From Bacillota bacterium (GTDB taxonomy: Bacteria > Bacillota > Sulfobacillia > JAJZYS01 > JAJYTV01): 27,075 nt of DNA. Shown piece after piece: positions 15,549 to 23,374 of this stretch (position 1 is its first letter; the number at the start of each line of letters is the position of its first letter). Where the stretch lies: assembly GCA_021810725.1 (NCBI GenBank), contig JAJZIE010000008.1, forward strand, positions 1 to 27,075. Direction: 5' to 3'. Both the position numbers and the translations under genes were made by a program. The notes under the pieces are model-generated. The model saw only the letters and a list, made by a program, of their open reading frames with translations, was not told the DNA's origin and ran no database searches.

Positions 15549-15890
15549 GTGGACTGCATCTTCTGTGCGATCGCCCGGGGCGAGATGGGGACGAAACTGC
15601 TCTACGAAGACGACGAGGTGGTGGCGTTCGAGGACCTGCACCCGCAGGCGCCGACGCACATCCTCGTCATCCCGCGGCGCCATTACGCATCGCTGCAGGA
15701 CGTGCCGGCCGCGGAGGTCGGCATCGTCGCACGGCTCGCGGCCGCGGCGCAGGAGCTTGCGCGGGAGCGGCGAATATGGCCATCAGGATATCGGCTAGTC
15801 GTCAACGCGGGACCCGAGGGCGGGCAGACGGTGTCGCATCTGCACATGCACCTTCTCGGCGGCAGGCAAATGGTGTGGCCGCCAGGGTAG
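15549..15890 (+). CDS. HIT-family hydrolase
   Basis: Histidine-triad nucleotide hydrolase of 113 residues, in the HINT/YcfF branch (purine nucleoside phosphoramidase type). It begins DCIFCAIARGE, has YEDDEVVAFEDLHPQAPTHILVIPR, the VVNAGPEGGQTVSHLH segment and the catalytic triad HLHMHLLGG. The start is GTG 15549 with GGAG 8 nt upstream; GTG 15540 in the same frame is possible. It is 11 nt after ddl, so probably co-transcribed. A separate promoter for rpsU begins immediately after its stop. Confidence 0.93.
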   Translation: MDCIFCAIARGEMGTKLLYEDDEVVAFEDLHPQAPTHILVIPRRHYASLQDVPAAEVGIVARLAAAAQELARERRIWPSGYRLVVNAGPEGGQTVSHLHMHLLGGRQMVWPPG

Positions 15891-15919
15891 TTGACGCCGC
15901 CGGAATTCTTGTCTAGAAT
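15891..15919 (+). promoter_or_regulatory. rpsU promoter (sigma-A type)
   Basis: TTGACG (15891-15896), exactly 17 nt, then TAGAAT (15914-15919). This is the best promoter match in the window. It begins one base after the stop of the HIT gene. The predicted leader contains the 13-mer GCGATGTCGGAGG (15930-15942) that also precedes rpsT. Confidence 0.75.
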
Positions 15920-15955
15920 CACTAAATTAGCGATGTCGGAGGGGAGGGTGACGTA

Positions 15956-16132
15956 ATGTCCGAAGTCAAGGTCGGCAAGGGCGAGACCTTGGACCAAGCT
16001 CTCCGCCGCTTTAAGCGCCAGTGCCAACGCGCTGGAGTGCTATCGGAAGTTCGCAAGCGGGAACACTACGAGAAGCCGAGCGTACGACGCAAGAAGAAGT
16101 CCGAGGCGGCGCGCAAGCGCAAGCACGGCTAA
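15956..16132 (+). CDS. rpsU: 30S ribosomal protein S21
   Basis: Small, very basic 30S protein of 58 residues, normal size for S21. It begins MSEVKVGKGETLDQALRRFK, continues with CQRAGVLSEVRKREHYEKPS and ends in a lysine/arginine-rich tail (RRKKKSEAARKRKHG), all typical. ATG 15956 has GGAGGGGAGGG upstream. It has its own strong promoter and is followed after 17 nt by yqeY, the usual partner in Bacillota. Confidence 0.97.
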   Translation: MSEVKVGKGETLDQALRRFKRQCQRAGVLSEVRKREHYEKPSVRRKKKSEAARKRKHG

Positions 16133-16149
16133 GATCCGGAGGGAGCTTC

Positions 16150-16599
16150 GTGCTCAGGGAACGTCTGAACGATGACATGCGCACGGCGCTCAAAGCGCGG
16201 GAGGCGGGCAAGGCCCGCCTCTCCGTGCTTCGCGTCGCGCTGGCCGCGGTGAAGAACCGGGAGATCGAGCTGAGGCGCGAGCTTACGGACGAGGAAGTCG
16301 TCGACGTGCTCGCGCGGGAGGTGCGCTCGCGCCAGGACGTCCTGCCGGACTACGAGCGGGGCGGGCGTGGGGACCTCGTCGAGAAGATGCGCGAGGAGAT
16401 CGTCTGGCTGCAGGAGTATCTGCCGCAGCAGGTGAGCCCGGAGGAGATCGAGCAGGCCGTCAAGGCGCAGATCGCCGCGACGGGGGCGACCGGCATGCGG
16501 GACATCGGCAAGGTGATGGGGCCGGTGATGCAGGCTCTGCGGGGCCGGGCGGACGGGCGCCTCGTGCAGGAAACGGCGAAGCGCCTGCTGGGCGGGTAG
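16150..16599 (+). CDS. yqeY: GatB/YqeY domain protein
   Basis: A 149-residue stand-alone YqeY protein, related to the tRNA-binding tail domain of the GatB amidotransferase subunit. It has the expected helical pattern: LRERLNDDMRTALKAREAGKARLSVLRVALAAVKNREIE, then VLAREVRSRQDVLPDYERGGR, EIVWLQEYLPQQ and a C-terminal GMRDIGKVMGPVMQALRGRADGRLV. Its cellular role is unclear. The start is GTG 16150, 6 nt after GGAGGG. It is co-transcribed with rpsU and closed by the terminator at 16614. Confidence 0.93.
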   Translation: MLRERLNDDMRTALKAREAGKARLSVLRVALAAVKNREIELRRELTDEEVVDVLAREVRSRQDVLPDYERGGRGDLVEKMREEIVWLQEYLPQQVSPEEIEQAVKAQIAATGATGMRDIGKVMGPVMQALRGRADGRLVQETAKRLLGG

Positions 16600-16613
16600 C
16601 GCCCCGGAACGGA

Positions 16614-16649
16614 GGAGGTCCGGCGCGGTATGGCCGGACCTCCATTTTT
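16614..16649 (+). terminator. rho-independent terminator after yqeY
   Basis: An 11-bp perfect stem (GGAGGTCCGGC at 16614-16624 with its complement at 16633-16643), an 8-nt loop and an ATTTTT tail. This is a textbook intrinsic terminator ending the rpsU-yqeY unit. Confidence 0.92.
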
Positions 16650-16691
16650 CATGGTCCGAAGGCGTCCGCGCGAAGCGAAGGAGGGATCGTT

Positions 16692-17486
16692 GTGCCGGAT
16701 AAAGATCCGCGGCGCAGTCGGGAGTCCTTCAACACGGTGGCCGAGCTCTACGCGCGGTACCGGCCGGGATACCCGGAGGCGGTCGTGGAGGACGTCGTCC
16801 GGTCCGCGGAGATATCCCCAGGCAGCCGGGTGCTCGAGATCGGCTGCGGGGCGGGGCAGCTGAGTGTGCCGCTCGCGGAGCGGGGCGCGGAGCTCCAGGC
16901 GGTCGAACTCGGAGCGGATCTCGCACGCATCGCTCGCCGCCGGCTGGCCCCGTTCCCGACGGCCAAGGTCCATGTGGCGGCGTTCGAGAGCTGGCCGCTG
17001 CCCCAGGAGCCGTTCGACGCCGTGGTCTGCGCGAACGCCTTCCACTGGCTCGATCCCGACGTGCGCTTTGCGCAGGCGGCCGCCGCCCTGCGCCCGGGTG
17101 GCAGGCTCGCGATCGTCGCCCCGCACCACGTGCGGGGCGACGACCCAGGCTTCTTCCGCCAGACCAACCGCTGCTACGTCAGGTGGGGACTGGGCGACGA
17201 CCCGGAGTGGCTGCCGCCGACCGCGGAGGAGCTCTCCCCGGACTACCCGGAGATCGCGGACTGCCCCGCGTTCGGCTCGGTCGAGCGGCATCGCCTCGAG
17301 GCCGTGCGCCGCTTCACCACGGAGTCCTACATCGGCATGCTGCGCACGGACTCCCTGATCATCGGGATGGAGCCGAGGGAGCGCGAGGGCTTTCTCGCCG
17401 ACCTTTCGGCCGTGATCGACCGGAGCTGCGGCGGTGAGGTGCTCTGGCACCAGGTCTACGGGGTCCTGGCCGCCGTCAGGCAGTAA
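16692..17486 (+). CDS. class I SAM-dependent methyltransferase
   Basis: A 264-residue cytoplasmic methyltransferase of the Methyltransf_11/25 type. Motif I is VLEIGCGAGQLSVPLA, the acidic ribose-binding residue follows at LQAVELGAD, and the FDAVVCANAFHWLDP segment with LRPGGRLAIVAP completes the Rossmann core. The FHWLDP form is common in small-molecule methyltransferases, but the substrate cannot be deduced. The start is GTG 16692, 6 nt after AGGAGGGA. It stands alone between a terminator and a convergent hairpin. It is not part of the conserved yqeY-yqfC neighbourhood and looks like an insertion relative to that order. Confidence 0.88.
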   Translation: MPDKDPRRSRESFNTVAELYARYRPGYPEAVVEDVVRSAEISPGSRVLEIGCGAGQLSVPLAERGAELQAVELGADLARIARRRLAPFPTAKVHVAAFESWPLPQEPFDAVVCANAFHWLDPDVRFAQAAAALRPGGRLAIVAPHHVRGDDPGFFRQTNRCYVRWGLGDDPEWLPPTAEELSPDYPEIADCPAFGSVERHRLEAVRRFTTESYIGMLRTDSLIIGMEPREREGFLADLSAVIDRSCGGEVLWHQVYGVLAAVRQ

Positions 17487-17530
17487 GGCCGGGGACTTGG
17501 ACGCGCCGGGGTCCATGGCGTCCCGGCCTT
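17485..17530 (+). terminator. hairpin between methyltransferase and pentapeptide gene
   Basis: AAGGCCGGGGAC (17485-17496) pairs with GTCCCGGCCTT (17520-17530) with one bulged base and an inner GGAC/GTCC pairing. It overlaps the methyltransferase stop and lies between convergent genes. There is no long T run, so termination efficiency is uncertain. Confidence 0.5.
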
Positions 17531-17588
17531 GGGGTGCGCGCGGCGCTTGCGCCATGGGAAGTGCAACCGTGGGGAGTCCGGCCTGGTC

Positions 17589-18194
17589 CTAGTCGAGAAC
17601 CGCGCCCAGGGAGCGGGCGAGGGCGGCCGCCCCGTCCAGATCCAGCTTGACGCCGGTGAGGTCGAGCTGGCCGAGATCGACGCCCTCGAGGTTCGCCCCG
17701 CGCAGATCCGCGCCGCGGACCTTCGCGCCCGCCAGCAGGACCTGCCTGAGGTCGGCGCCGCGCAGGTCGGCCTGCTCCAGGTTGCAAAGCGAGAGGTCCG
17801 CCTCGCGCAGGCGCAGGCCGGCGAGCTTCTTGCGCCTGAGGTCGACGCCGCGCAGCGACGTCAGCGACCAGTCGCCTCCGTCGATCTCGAGCCCCGGCAG
17901 CTTCGCCTCGCCGAAGGAGCTGCCCGTGAGCCGGCAGTCGCGCAGGACGGCCTGCAGCAACGCGGTCGCCCCGCGGAAGTCGCAGCCGAGAAAACCGCAA
18001 CCTTCCGCCGAAAGGCCGTTCAGATCGGCAGCCCAAAACCTGCATTCCGTGAAGGTGCACCCCGATAGGGTGGCCTCGGACCAGGCGGTGTCCGTGAAAT
18101 CGCAGCGAACGAACCTGCAGTCGCGCAGATCCGCGCCGCGCGGCTCGTCCGGGGAGAACCTGCGATCTTCGTAGCATTCGGCTCGGAGGTTCAC
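17589..18194 (-). CDS. pentapeptide-repeat protein
   Basis: A 201-residue protein built almost wholly of A(D/N)LXX pentapeptides, expected to form a right-handed quadrilateral beta helix. Clear runs are GADLRDCRFVRCDFTD near the N-terminus, GCGFLGCDFRGA in the middle, and LREADLSLCNLEQADLRGAD continuing through GADLRGANLEGVDLGQLDL near the C-terminus. There is no signal peptide or membrane segment. The start is GTG 18194, 8 nt after GGGAGG, giving a protein that begins right at the repeat region. Function is unknown; some relatives mimic DNA and bind gyrase, but nothing here shows that. It is on the opposite strand to the surrounding operons. Confidence 0.87.
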   Translation of the reverse strand: MNLRAECYEDRRFSPDEPRGADLRDCRFVRCDFTDTAWSEATLSGCTFTECRFWAADLNGLSAEGCGFLGCDFRGATALLQAVLRDCRLTGSSFGEAKLPGLEIDGGDWSLTSLRGVDLRRKKLAGLRLREADLSLCNLEQADLRGADLRQVLLAGAKVRGADLRGANLEGVDLGQLDLTGVKLDLDGAAALARSLGAVLD

Positions 18195-18400
18195 TTCGCG
18201 TGCCTCCCGCTGCGCCGCCCCATCGGCGAGGGCGCAGGCAAAGTCTGCCGCGGTCGGGCCGGGCGGCGAACCGGCATCCTGCGCGCGACGCGGCCGAGGA
18301 CATGGCGGCGCCGCCGGAACGTCGTGAGATCTCCCCTTGGAGATCGCGGCTGGGGACCAAGAGACCCAGGTCGAGCGACGCCCCGGCGGCGCTCGAAGCG

Positions 18401-18844
18401 TCAGTCCGCCGTCAGGTGGCGGTGGAACTCCTGCCAGTCGTCGAGCTGGTTCAACACGGCGCCGTGGCGGATGCCGGCGTCCTTCGGAAAGCCGCAGTTC
18501 TCCAGGATGGCCTGGGCGCGTTCCTCGGGGAATTCGCGCCCGAGGATGTAGTCGTTCACCTTGTCGATCTTCTCCTGCGGCACGTGGCCGCCGAGCTTCT
18601 CGACGACCCAGGCCTCGAACCGGGCGTAGGTCGGCATCTCCGTGGTGAGGAAGGCGAGAACCTCCTCGCGGTCGAGGCCGAGCCCGTCCAGCACGACCTT
18701 GTCGAAGCCCTGCCCGCAGGGGTGGTAGCCGTCGGCCAGAAGACCCTTCTTGTCCAGGAGCACCTTGCTCCACAGGCGCGGAAGCTGGACGACGCCGAGA
18801 GGGCCCTTCGCCGCGACGGGGGCGATCGGCGGGAACTTGCGCAT
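18401..18844 (-). CDS. DUF5069 domain protein
   Basis: A 147-residue protein matching the DUF5069 pattern: an early GVVQLPRLWSKVLLDKKGLL segment, the YHPCGQGFDKVVLDGLGLD motif (family YHP..gfD..fL...g.d) and the C-terminal helical part. There is no transmembrane or secretion signal and no known catalytic motif, and the function is unknown. ATG 18844 has GGGAGGAA 7 nt upstream; the longer open frame upstream has no ribosome binding site. The pentapeptide gene follows in the same direction after about 206 nt, so the two might share a transcript. Confidence 0.8.
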   Translation of the reverse strand: MRKFPPIAPVAAKGPLGVVQLPRLWSKVLLDKKGLLADGYHPCGQGFDKVVLDGLGLDREEVLAFLTTEMPTYARFEAWVVEKLGGHVPQEKIDKVNDYILGREFPEERAQAILENCGFPKDAGIRHGAVLNQLDDWQEFHRHLTAD

Positions 18845-18984
18845 CTGCTTTCCTCCCATCGACGAGTTCGGCGGCTGGCCGCCTGTCCACCATTCTAGGG
18901 CTTTTGCCGCCGCCGCCGCCAGGACATGGCGTGCCCCCGGGCGGCATAGCCTGCATGGAGACGTTGGCAAGGGGGGCCCATGCC

Positions 18985-19254
18985 ATGGCCGACCTGCGTC
19001 TCGGCCTGGGACGCTGGCTTGACCTGCCCGAGGCGACCAGCCTCGATCTGCCGCAGCTGCGCTGCATCGGCAATCTGCAGGTGCTCATCGAGAACCACCT
19101 CGGGGTGCGTTCGTTCAAGGACGGCGTCGCCGTCGTGGCGACCCGCATCGGCCCGCTCGAGATCTGGGGCCAGGAGCTGACGGTGGGAGCGGTCGACCGC
19201 GACGCGATCCTCGTCACTGGGCGCATCGAAGGCATGCGCTACCAGCGTGGCTGA
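18985..19254 (+). CDS. yqfC: sporulation protein YqfC
   Basis: An 89-residue protein of the YqfC/YabP-like family made in the mother cell of spore formers. Landmarks are LGRWLDLPEATSLDLPQLRCIGNLQVLIENH followed by a small beta-domain (GVRSFKDGVAVVATRIGPLEIWGQELTV). ATG 18985 has AGGGGGG 8 nt upstream; ATG 18955 would add ten residues without a ribosome binding site. It overlaps yqfD by 8 nt, the usual pairing, and begins the long operon running to recO. I found no clear sigma-E promoter upstream. Confidence 0.92.
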   Translation: MADLRLGLGRWLDLPEATSLDLPQLRCIGNLQVLIENHLGVRSFKDGVAVVATRIGPLEIWGQELTVGAVDRDAILVTGRIEGMRYQRG

Positions 19255-20368
19255 GGGGCTCTGGCTGCGGCTGAGGTTCCGCGGCCCTACGGAGGAACTC
19301 TGGCAGGCGCTGGCGACCAGCGGCACGCCGGCGCGGCGCATCCAGCCGCAGGCGGACGGTCTCGTCTTCGACATCCCCTTCCATGGCCTGCGGCCCTTGC
19401 GCGGGCAGCTCGCCGGGCACGGCCGGCTGGCTCTTGTGGGCTATGGCGGCTGGCCGCTCATCCTGCGTTCCCTGCGGCGCCGACCCTGGCGGGCCGCCTG
19501 GCCGGCCGCGGCCTTCCTCGGCTACCTGGTCGCGTCGAGCTTCGTCTGGCAGGTGGCGGTCGTCGGGCCGCCGGGCATCCCCAAGGCGACGATCCTGGCG
19601 GCCGCCAAAGAGTTCGGGCTGCGCCCCGGCGTGTCGCGAGGCGCGATCGACCCCTTCCGGCTCGGCAAGAGGATCGAACTCAAGGTGCCGGGGCTGATCT
19701 TCGCCGCGGTGCGTCTCGACGGGGTGCGCGCCGTCGTCTACGCGGCGCCGGCCCTGAAGCCGCCCCTGGCCTTGCCCGAAGCCGCCAGGGGAGCACTCTT
19801 CGCCGCGGAGCGCGGCTACATCACGCGGGTTGTCGTGCTGCGCGGCCAGCCCCTCGTCAAGGCGGGCGACACGGTGGTGCGAGGCGAGCCGCTGGTCGCG
19901 CCCAACCAGGGCCAGAGCCGCGGTGAGGTGTTCGCCCGGATCTGGCGGCGCCTCGACTACACCTTCCCGCAGCGCTCCGAGCGCAGCTACGCGAGCGGGC
20001 GGCGGGCGACGCGCTGGTATATATCGTGGTCCGGGGGGCGAAAATGGACGCCGCTGGGATCCGCCGAGCCGTTCCGGCAGGCCCGCCGCGCGACCACCAT
20101 CTGGAGGATTCCACTCTGGTCCGTCGAAGTGGCCCGCTATACATATGTCGAACTGCGTACGCTCAAGGTGGAGCGGACCCGGACATATGCCGAACTGCGC
20201 GCGACCTCCATGGCTCTCGCGGCGATGAAGCGCAGCATGCCGGGAGCGCAGCTTCTGTCGCTCCGCACTGAAGTGCGACGGATCGGCGGCAACCTCCAGG
20301 CGGAGGTTTACATCGAGGCCGAGACCGATATCGCGCAGGCCAAGGCAGGGGGCAGAACCCGAGATTGA
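19247..20368 (+). CDS. yqfD: sporulation protein YqfD
   Basis: A 373-residue single-pass membrane protein of the YqfD family, found next to yqfC in spore formers. The N-terminal cytoplasmic part (LWLRLRFRGPTEEL, PARRIQPQADGLVFDIP) leads to a membrane span at about residues 83-105, followed by the extracellular YqfD domain with GYITRVVVLRGQPLVKAGDTVVRGEPLV. The start is GTG 19247, overlapping yqfC. The precise function in sporulation is not known to me. Near 20018-20200 the base composition becomes unusually AT-rich for this genome and contains a 17-nt near-repeat. The stop overlaps the phoH start as TTGA. Confidence 0.93.
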   Translation: MAEGLWLRLRFRGPTEELWQALATSGTPARRIQPQADGLVFDIPFHGLRPLRGQLAGHGRLALVGYGGWPLILRSLRRRPWRAAWPAAAFLGYLVASSFVWQVAVVGPPGIPKATILAAAKEFGLRPGVSRGAIDPFRLGKRIELKVPGLIFAAVRLDGVRAVVYAAPALKPPLALPEAARGALFAAERGYITRVVVLRGQPLVKAGDTVVRGEPLVAPNQGQSRGEVFARIWRRLDYTFPQRSERSYASGRRATRWYISWSGGRKWTPLGSAEPFRQARRATTIWRIPLWSVEVARYTYVELRTLKVERTRTYAELRATSMALAAMKRSMPGAQLLSLRTEVRRIGGNLQAEVYIEAETDIAQAKAGGRTRD

Positions 20369-21321
20369 GCGATGAGCGTTTCCAGAGCCGCTTCGAGGTG
20401 CCCGACAATCGCACCGCGGAGCAGATCTTCGGTCATCTGGACGAGAATCTGCGCGTGATCCAGGAGGCGTTTCCGGTCGAGATCGCGAGCCGCGGCAATG
20501 CCGTGCTGATCGGCGGCGAGGCGGCGGACAGGGAAGCGGTGCTCCGCGTCTTCGCGGAGCTTCTCGAGCACGCCGCGAGCGGCGGCCGCATCGGTGTCGG
20601 CGATGTGCGGCAGGCGATCCGGAGTTCGCAGCGCGAGGGCGGCAACGAGCCGCAAGGGGCCATCGTCGTCACGACGCGGGGGCGTGGCATCCGGCCGAAG
20701 ACCTCCGGCCAGCGGACGTACGTCGAGGCCATCCGCGGCCACGACATCGCGTTCGGCATCGGCCCCGCGGGCACGGGCAAGACCTATCTCGCGATGGCGA
20801 TGGCGGTGGCGGCCTTGAAGGCGCGGCAGGTCCAGCGCATCATCCTGACGCGGCCGGCGGTCGAGGCGGGCGAAAAGCTCGGCTTCCTGCCCGGCGATCT
20901 GCAGGACAAGGTCGATCCGTACCTGCGGCCGCTCTACGACGCGCTCTTCGACATTCTCGGCATGGAGCAGGTCGATCGCCTGCGCGAGCGGGCGGTGCTC
21001 GAGATCGCGCCGCTCGCCTATATGCGCGGGCGCACGCTCGACGACTCCTTCATCATCCTCGACGAGGCGCAGAACACGACGCCGGAGCAGATGAAGATGT
21101 TCCTGACGCGCATGGGCTTCGGCTCGAAGGCGGTGATCACCGGCGACGTGACGCAGGTGGACCTGCCGAGGGGCCAGTTCTCGGGACTCCAGGAGGCGGC
21201 CGACCTGTTGCGCGACATCGAGGGCATCGCCTTCGTCTACCTCGACGACCGGGACGTCGTCCGCCACGAGCTCGTGCAGAAGATCATCAAGGCGTACGAA
21301 ATGAGGGCCCAGTCCCCCTAA
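20365..21321 (+). CDS. PhoH-like ATPase
   Basis: A 318-residue cytoplasmic P-loop ATPase of the PhoH/YbeZ group, linked to RNA metabolism and commonly next to ybeY. Walker A reads GPAGTGKTYLA and Walker B FIILDEAQNTTPEQMKMFLTR; the RPAVEAGEKLGFLPGD and VITGDVTQVDLP motifs are intact. An N-terminal KH-like segment precedes the ATPase. The start is TTG 20365 sharing TTGA with the yqfD stop, which points to termination-reinitiation coupling; an AGGGGG lies about 12 nt upstream. The order phoH-pgpH-ybeY is conserved in Bacillota. Confidence 0.95.
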   Translation: MSDERFQSRFEVPDNRTAEQIFGHLDENLRVIQEAFPVEIASRGNAVLIGGEAADREAVLRVFAELLEHAASGGRIGVGDVRQAIRSSQREGGNEPQGAIVVTTRGRGIRPKTSGQRTYVEAIRGHDIAFGIGPAGTGKTYLAMAMAVAALKARQVQRIILTRPAVEAGEKLGFLPGDLQDKVDPYLRPLYDALFDILGMEQVDRLRERAVLEIAPLAYMRGRTLDDSFIILDEAQNTTPEQMKMFLTRMGFGSKAVITGDVTQVDLPRGQFSGLQEAADLLRDIEGIAFVYLDDRDVVRHELVQKIIKAYEMRAQSP

Positions 21322-21339
21322 GGCAGGAGAGATGAACCT

Positions 21340-23372
21340 ATGGCGCGCCGTCTGTCCCTCTGGTACCAGGCGGTAGGACACCGCAGGCTGGGCTGGATCG
21401 TGGGCGGCTTCATCGCGGTGACGCTCCTCCTGATGAGCGGCCTCTTCACGGGGCAGGTTTCCTTGCACGCGGGGGAGATCGCCTCGCGCGACATCTACGC
21501 GCCGCGCCGCGAACTCAACCAGCCCCTCTACCAGCAGCTCAGGCAGCAGGCCCTGGCCTCGGTGCAGCCGATCTACGTCACCGACCAGAAGGCCCTGCCC
21601 AACATGGAGAACAAGATTTCGGGCGTCTTCACGACGGTAGGTGCCCTGCAGCAGAGCCTGCCCAAGGGCACCTCGCCGTCGGCGGCCCAGGCCGCCTGGA
21701 CGGAGCAGGTGGGCATCTCGCTGCCGCAGGCCGACATCACGGCGATCCTGAAGCTGACGCCGCAGGAGCTGACAAACCTGCAGCACCTGGCGTCGGCGGT
21801 GGCGTCGCGCGTGCTCCAGCAGGCGAACTACCAGCCTTCGCAGATCGCCGCGGAGCGCGATGCGCTCTCCCTGTCGGTGGAGTCCCTCGGCCTCAGCCAA
21901 GCCTCGGAGACCTACTTCCTGACGGCCGTGGAACGGCAGGCCGCCACGCCGAACATGCGCGTCTCCGCGTCGGAGACGGCGCTTGCCCGCACCCGCGCCG
22001 TCAACGCCGTGCCGCCGCCCGTGATCGAGCAGGGCCAGCTGCTGATCCAGCGCGGCGCGCGCGTCACGAAGTCGGACATCGCGATCCTGCGCCAGTTCGG
22101 CCTATTGAACGGCCAGCAGAACTGGCCCGCGCTGGGCGGCGCACTGGTGCTGGCGGCGGCGGCCCTCGCGGTGCTCTTCATGTACCTGCAGCGCTTCTTC
22201 CCAAGCGTGATGCGGGACGAGTCGAACGTCGGGCTCGTCGTGGTGCTGCTGGTGGGAGAACTCGGCCTCGCGCGCCTCGCCCTGCTCGTCTCGCCTTATC
22301 TGGTGCCGCTGGCGGCGGTCGCCGTGCTTGGAGCCATGCTCTTCGACGCGCGCATCGGCCTCGGCATCGGCCTCCTGGACGGACTTCTGCTCCAGGCCGC
22401 CTTCGGCGTCGACCCGCGGGCGACGGTGGTCCTCGCGGTGCAGACCCTGGTCGGCGCCCTCGCGGTCCAGCGTCTCGCGGACCGCAACCAGCTGCTGCGG
22501 GCAGGCGGCGCGGTGGCCCTGAGCGGCGTGCTGACGCTCGGCACGCTCGAACTGCTCGGCGCGCCGTTCGCGCCCGATCCGACGTTCTGGCCGTCGCTCG
22601 GCTGGATCATCGGCGGCAGCCTCATTTCCGTAGGGGCCGCCCTGGCCGCGGCGCCGCTCCTGGAGAACGGCTTCGGCGTCCTGACGAGCCTGAGGCTCCT
22701 CGAGCTGTCGTCGCCGAGCCAGCCCTTGCTGCGGCGCCTGCTGCTCGAGGCGCCGGGGACGTACTACCACTCCCTCGTCGTCTCCAACCTCGCGGGGGCG
22801 GGCTGCGACGCCATCGGCGCGCAGAGCCTCCTGACCCGCGTCGGCGCCTTCTACCACGACATCGGCAAGATGCGCCGCCCGTACTTCTTCATCGACAACC
22901 AGACCGACATGGAGAACCCGCACGACAAGCTGTCGCCGATGCTCTCGACGCTCGTCATCACGTCGCACGTCAAGGACGGCCTCGAGCTCGCGCAGGAGTA
23001 CCGCCTGCCGCGCGATCTCTGGCGTTTCATCGCCGAGCACCACGGCACCACCCTGGTGCAGTACTTCTACCACAAGGCGAAGGAAGCGCATCCGGAGAAC
23101 CCGCCGCGCGAGGAGGACTTCCGTTATCCGGGGCCGAAGCCGCAGAGCCGTGAGACCGGTGTCCTGATGCTGGCCGACACCTGCGAGGCGGCGGTGCGCG
23201 CGATGCGTGGCCGCACGACGGGCGGGATCGAGGCGACCGTCAAGCGGCTGATCCAGGAGCGCCTCTACGAGGGCCAGCTGGACGAGACCGACCTGACGCT
23301 CAGGGACCTCGACCTGATCGGCAAGGCTTTCAGACCCAAGGGCTCGAGGAGCTTCTGCGCCGGCGCGGCTAG
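21340..23372 (+). CDS. pgpH: PgpH/YqfF HD-domain c-di-AMP phosphodiesterase, probable 3' frameshift
   Basis: A membrane phosphodiesterase of the 7TMR-HD family that in relatives hydrolyses c-di-AMP. Segments in order: a membrane span (about residues 20-40), an extracytoplasmic 7TMR-HDED domain (about 45-255), a cluster of transmembrane helices (about 264-450), then a cytoplasmic HD domain with YYHSLVVSN, YHDIGKMRRP, SHVKDG, EHHGT and LADTCEAA. All metal-binding positions look intact. The homologous sequence ends at about DLDLIGKAF. In frame, no stop occurs until 24306, through ybeY and dgkA. A one-base shift near 23327-23332 would instead give a tail reading QTQGLEELLRRRG and TAG at 23370-23372, just before ybeY; I use that stop. 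ATG 21340 follows AGGAGA. Confidence 0.85.
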
Positions 23373-23374
23373 GA

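Noticed and set aside
18328..18345. GATCTCC/GGAGATC inverted repeat as a terminator
   Set aside because: The 7-bp stem has no T run in either direction and lies midway between two minus-strand genes; too weak to call.
17589..19235. 548-codon minus-strand frame containing the pentapeptide protein
   Set aside because: Only the part from 18194 downstream has pentapeptide repeats and a ribosome binding site; the upstream part is a shadow of the DUF5069 and yqfC genes.
20308..21900. 530-codon minus-strand frame over phoH and pgpH
   Set aside because: It is antisense to two well-conserved genes and His/Arg/Leu-rich, as expected of a GC-rich shadow.
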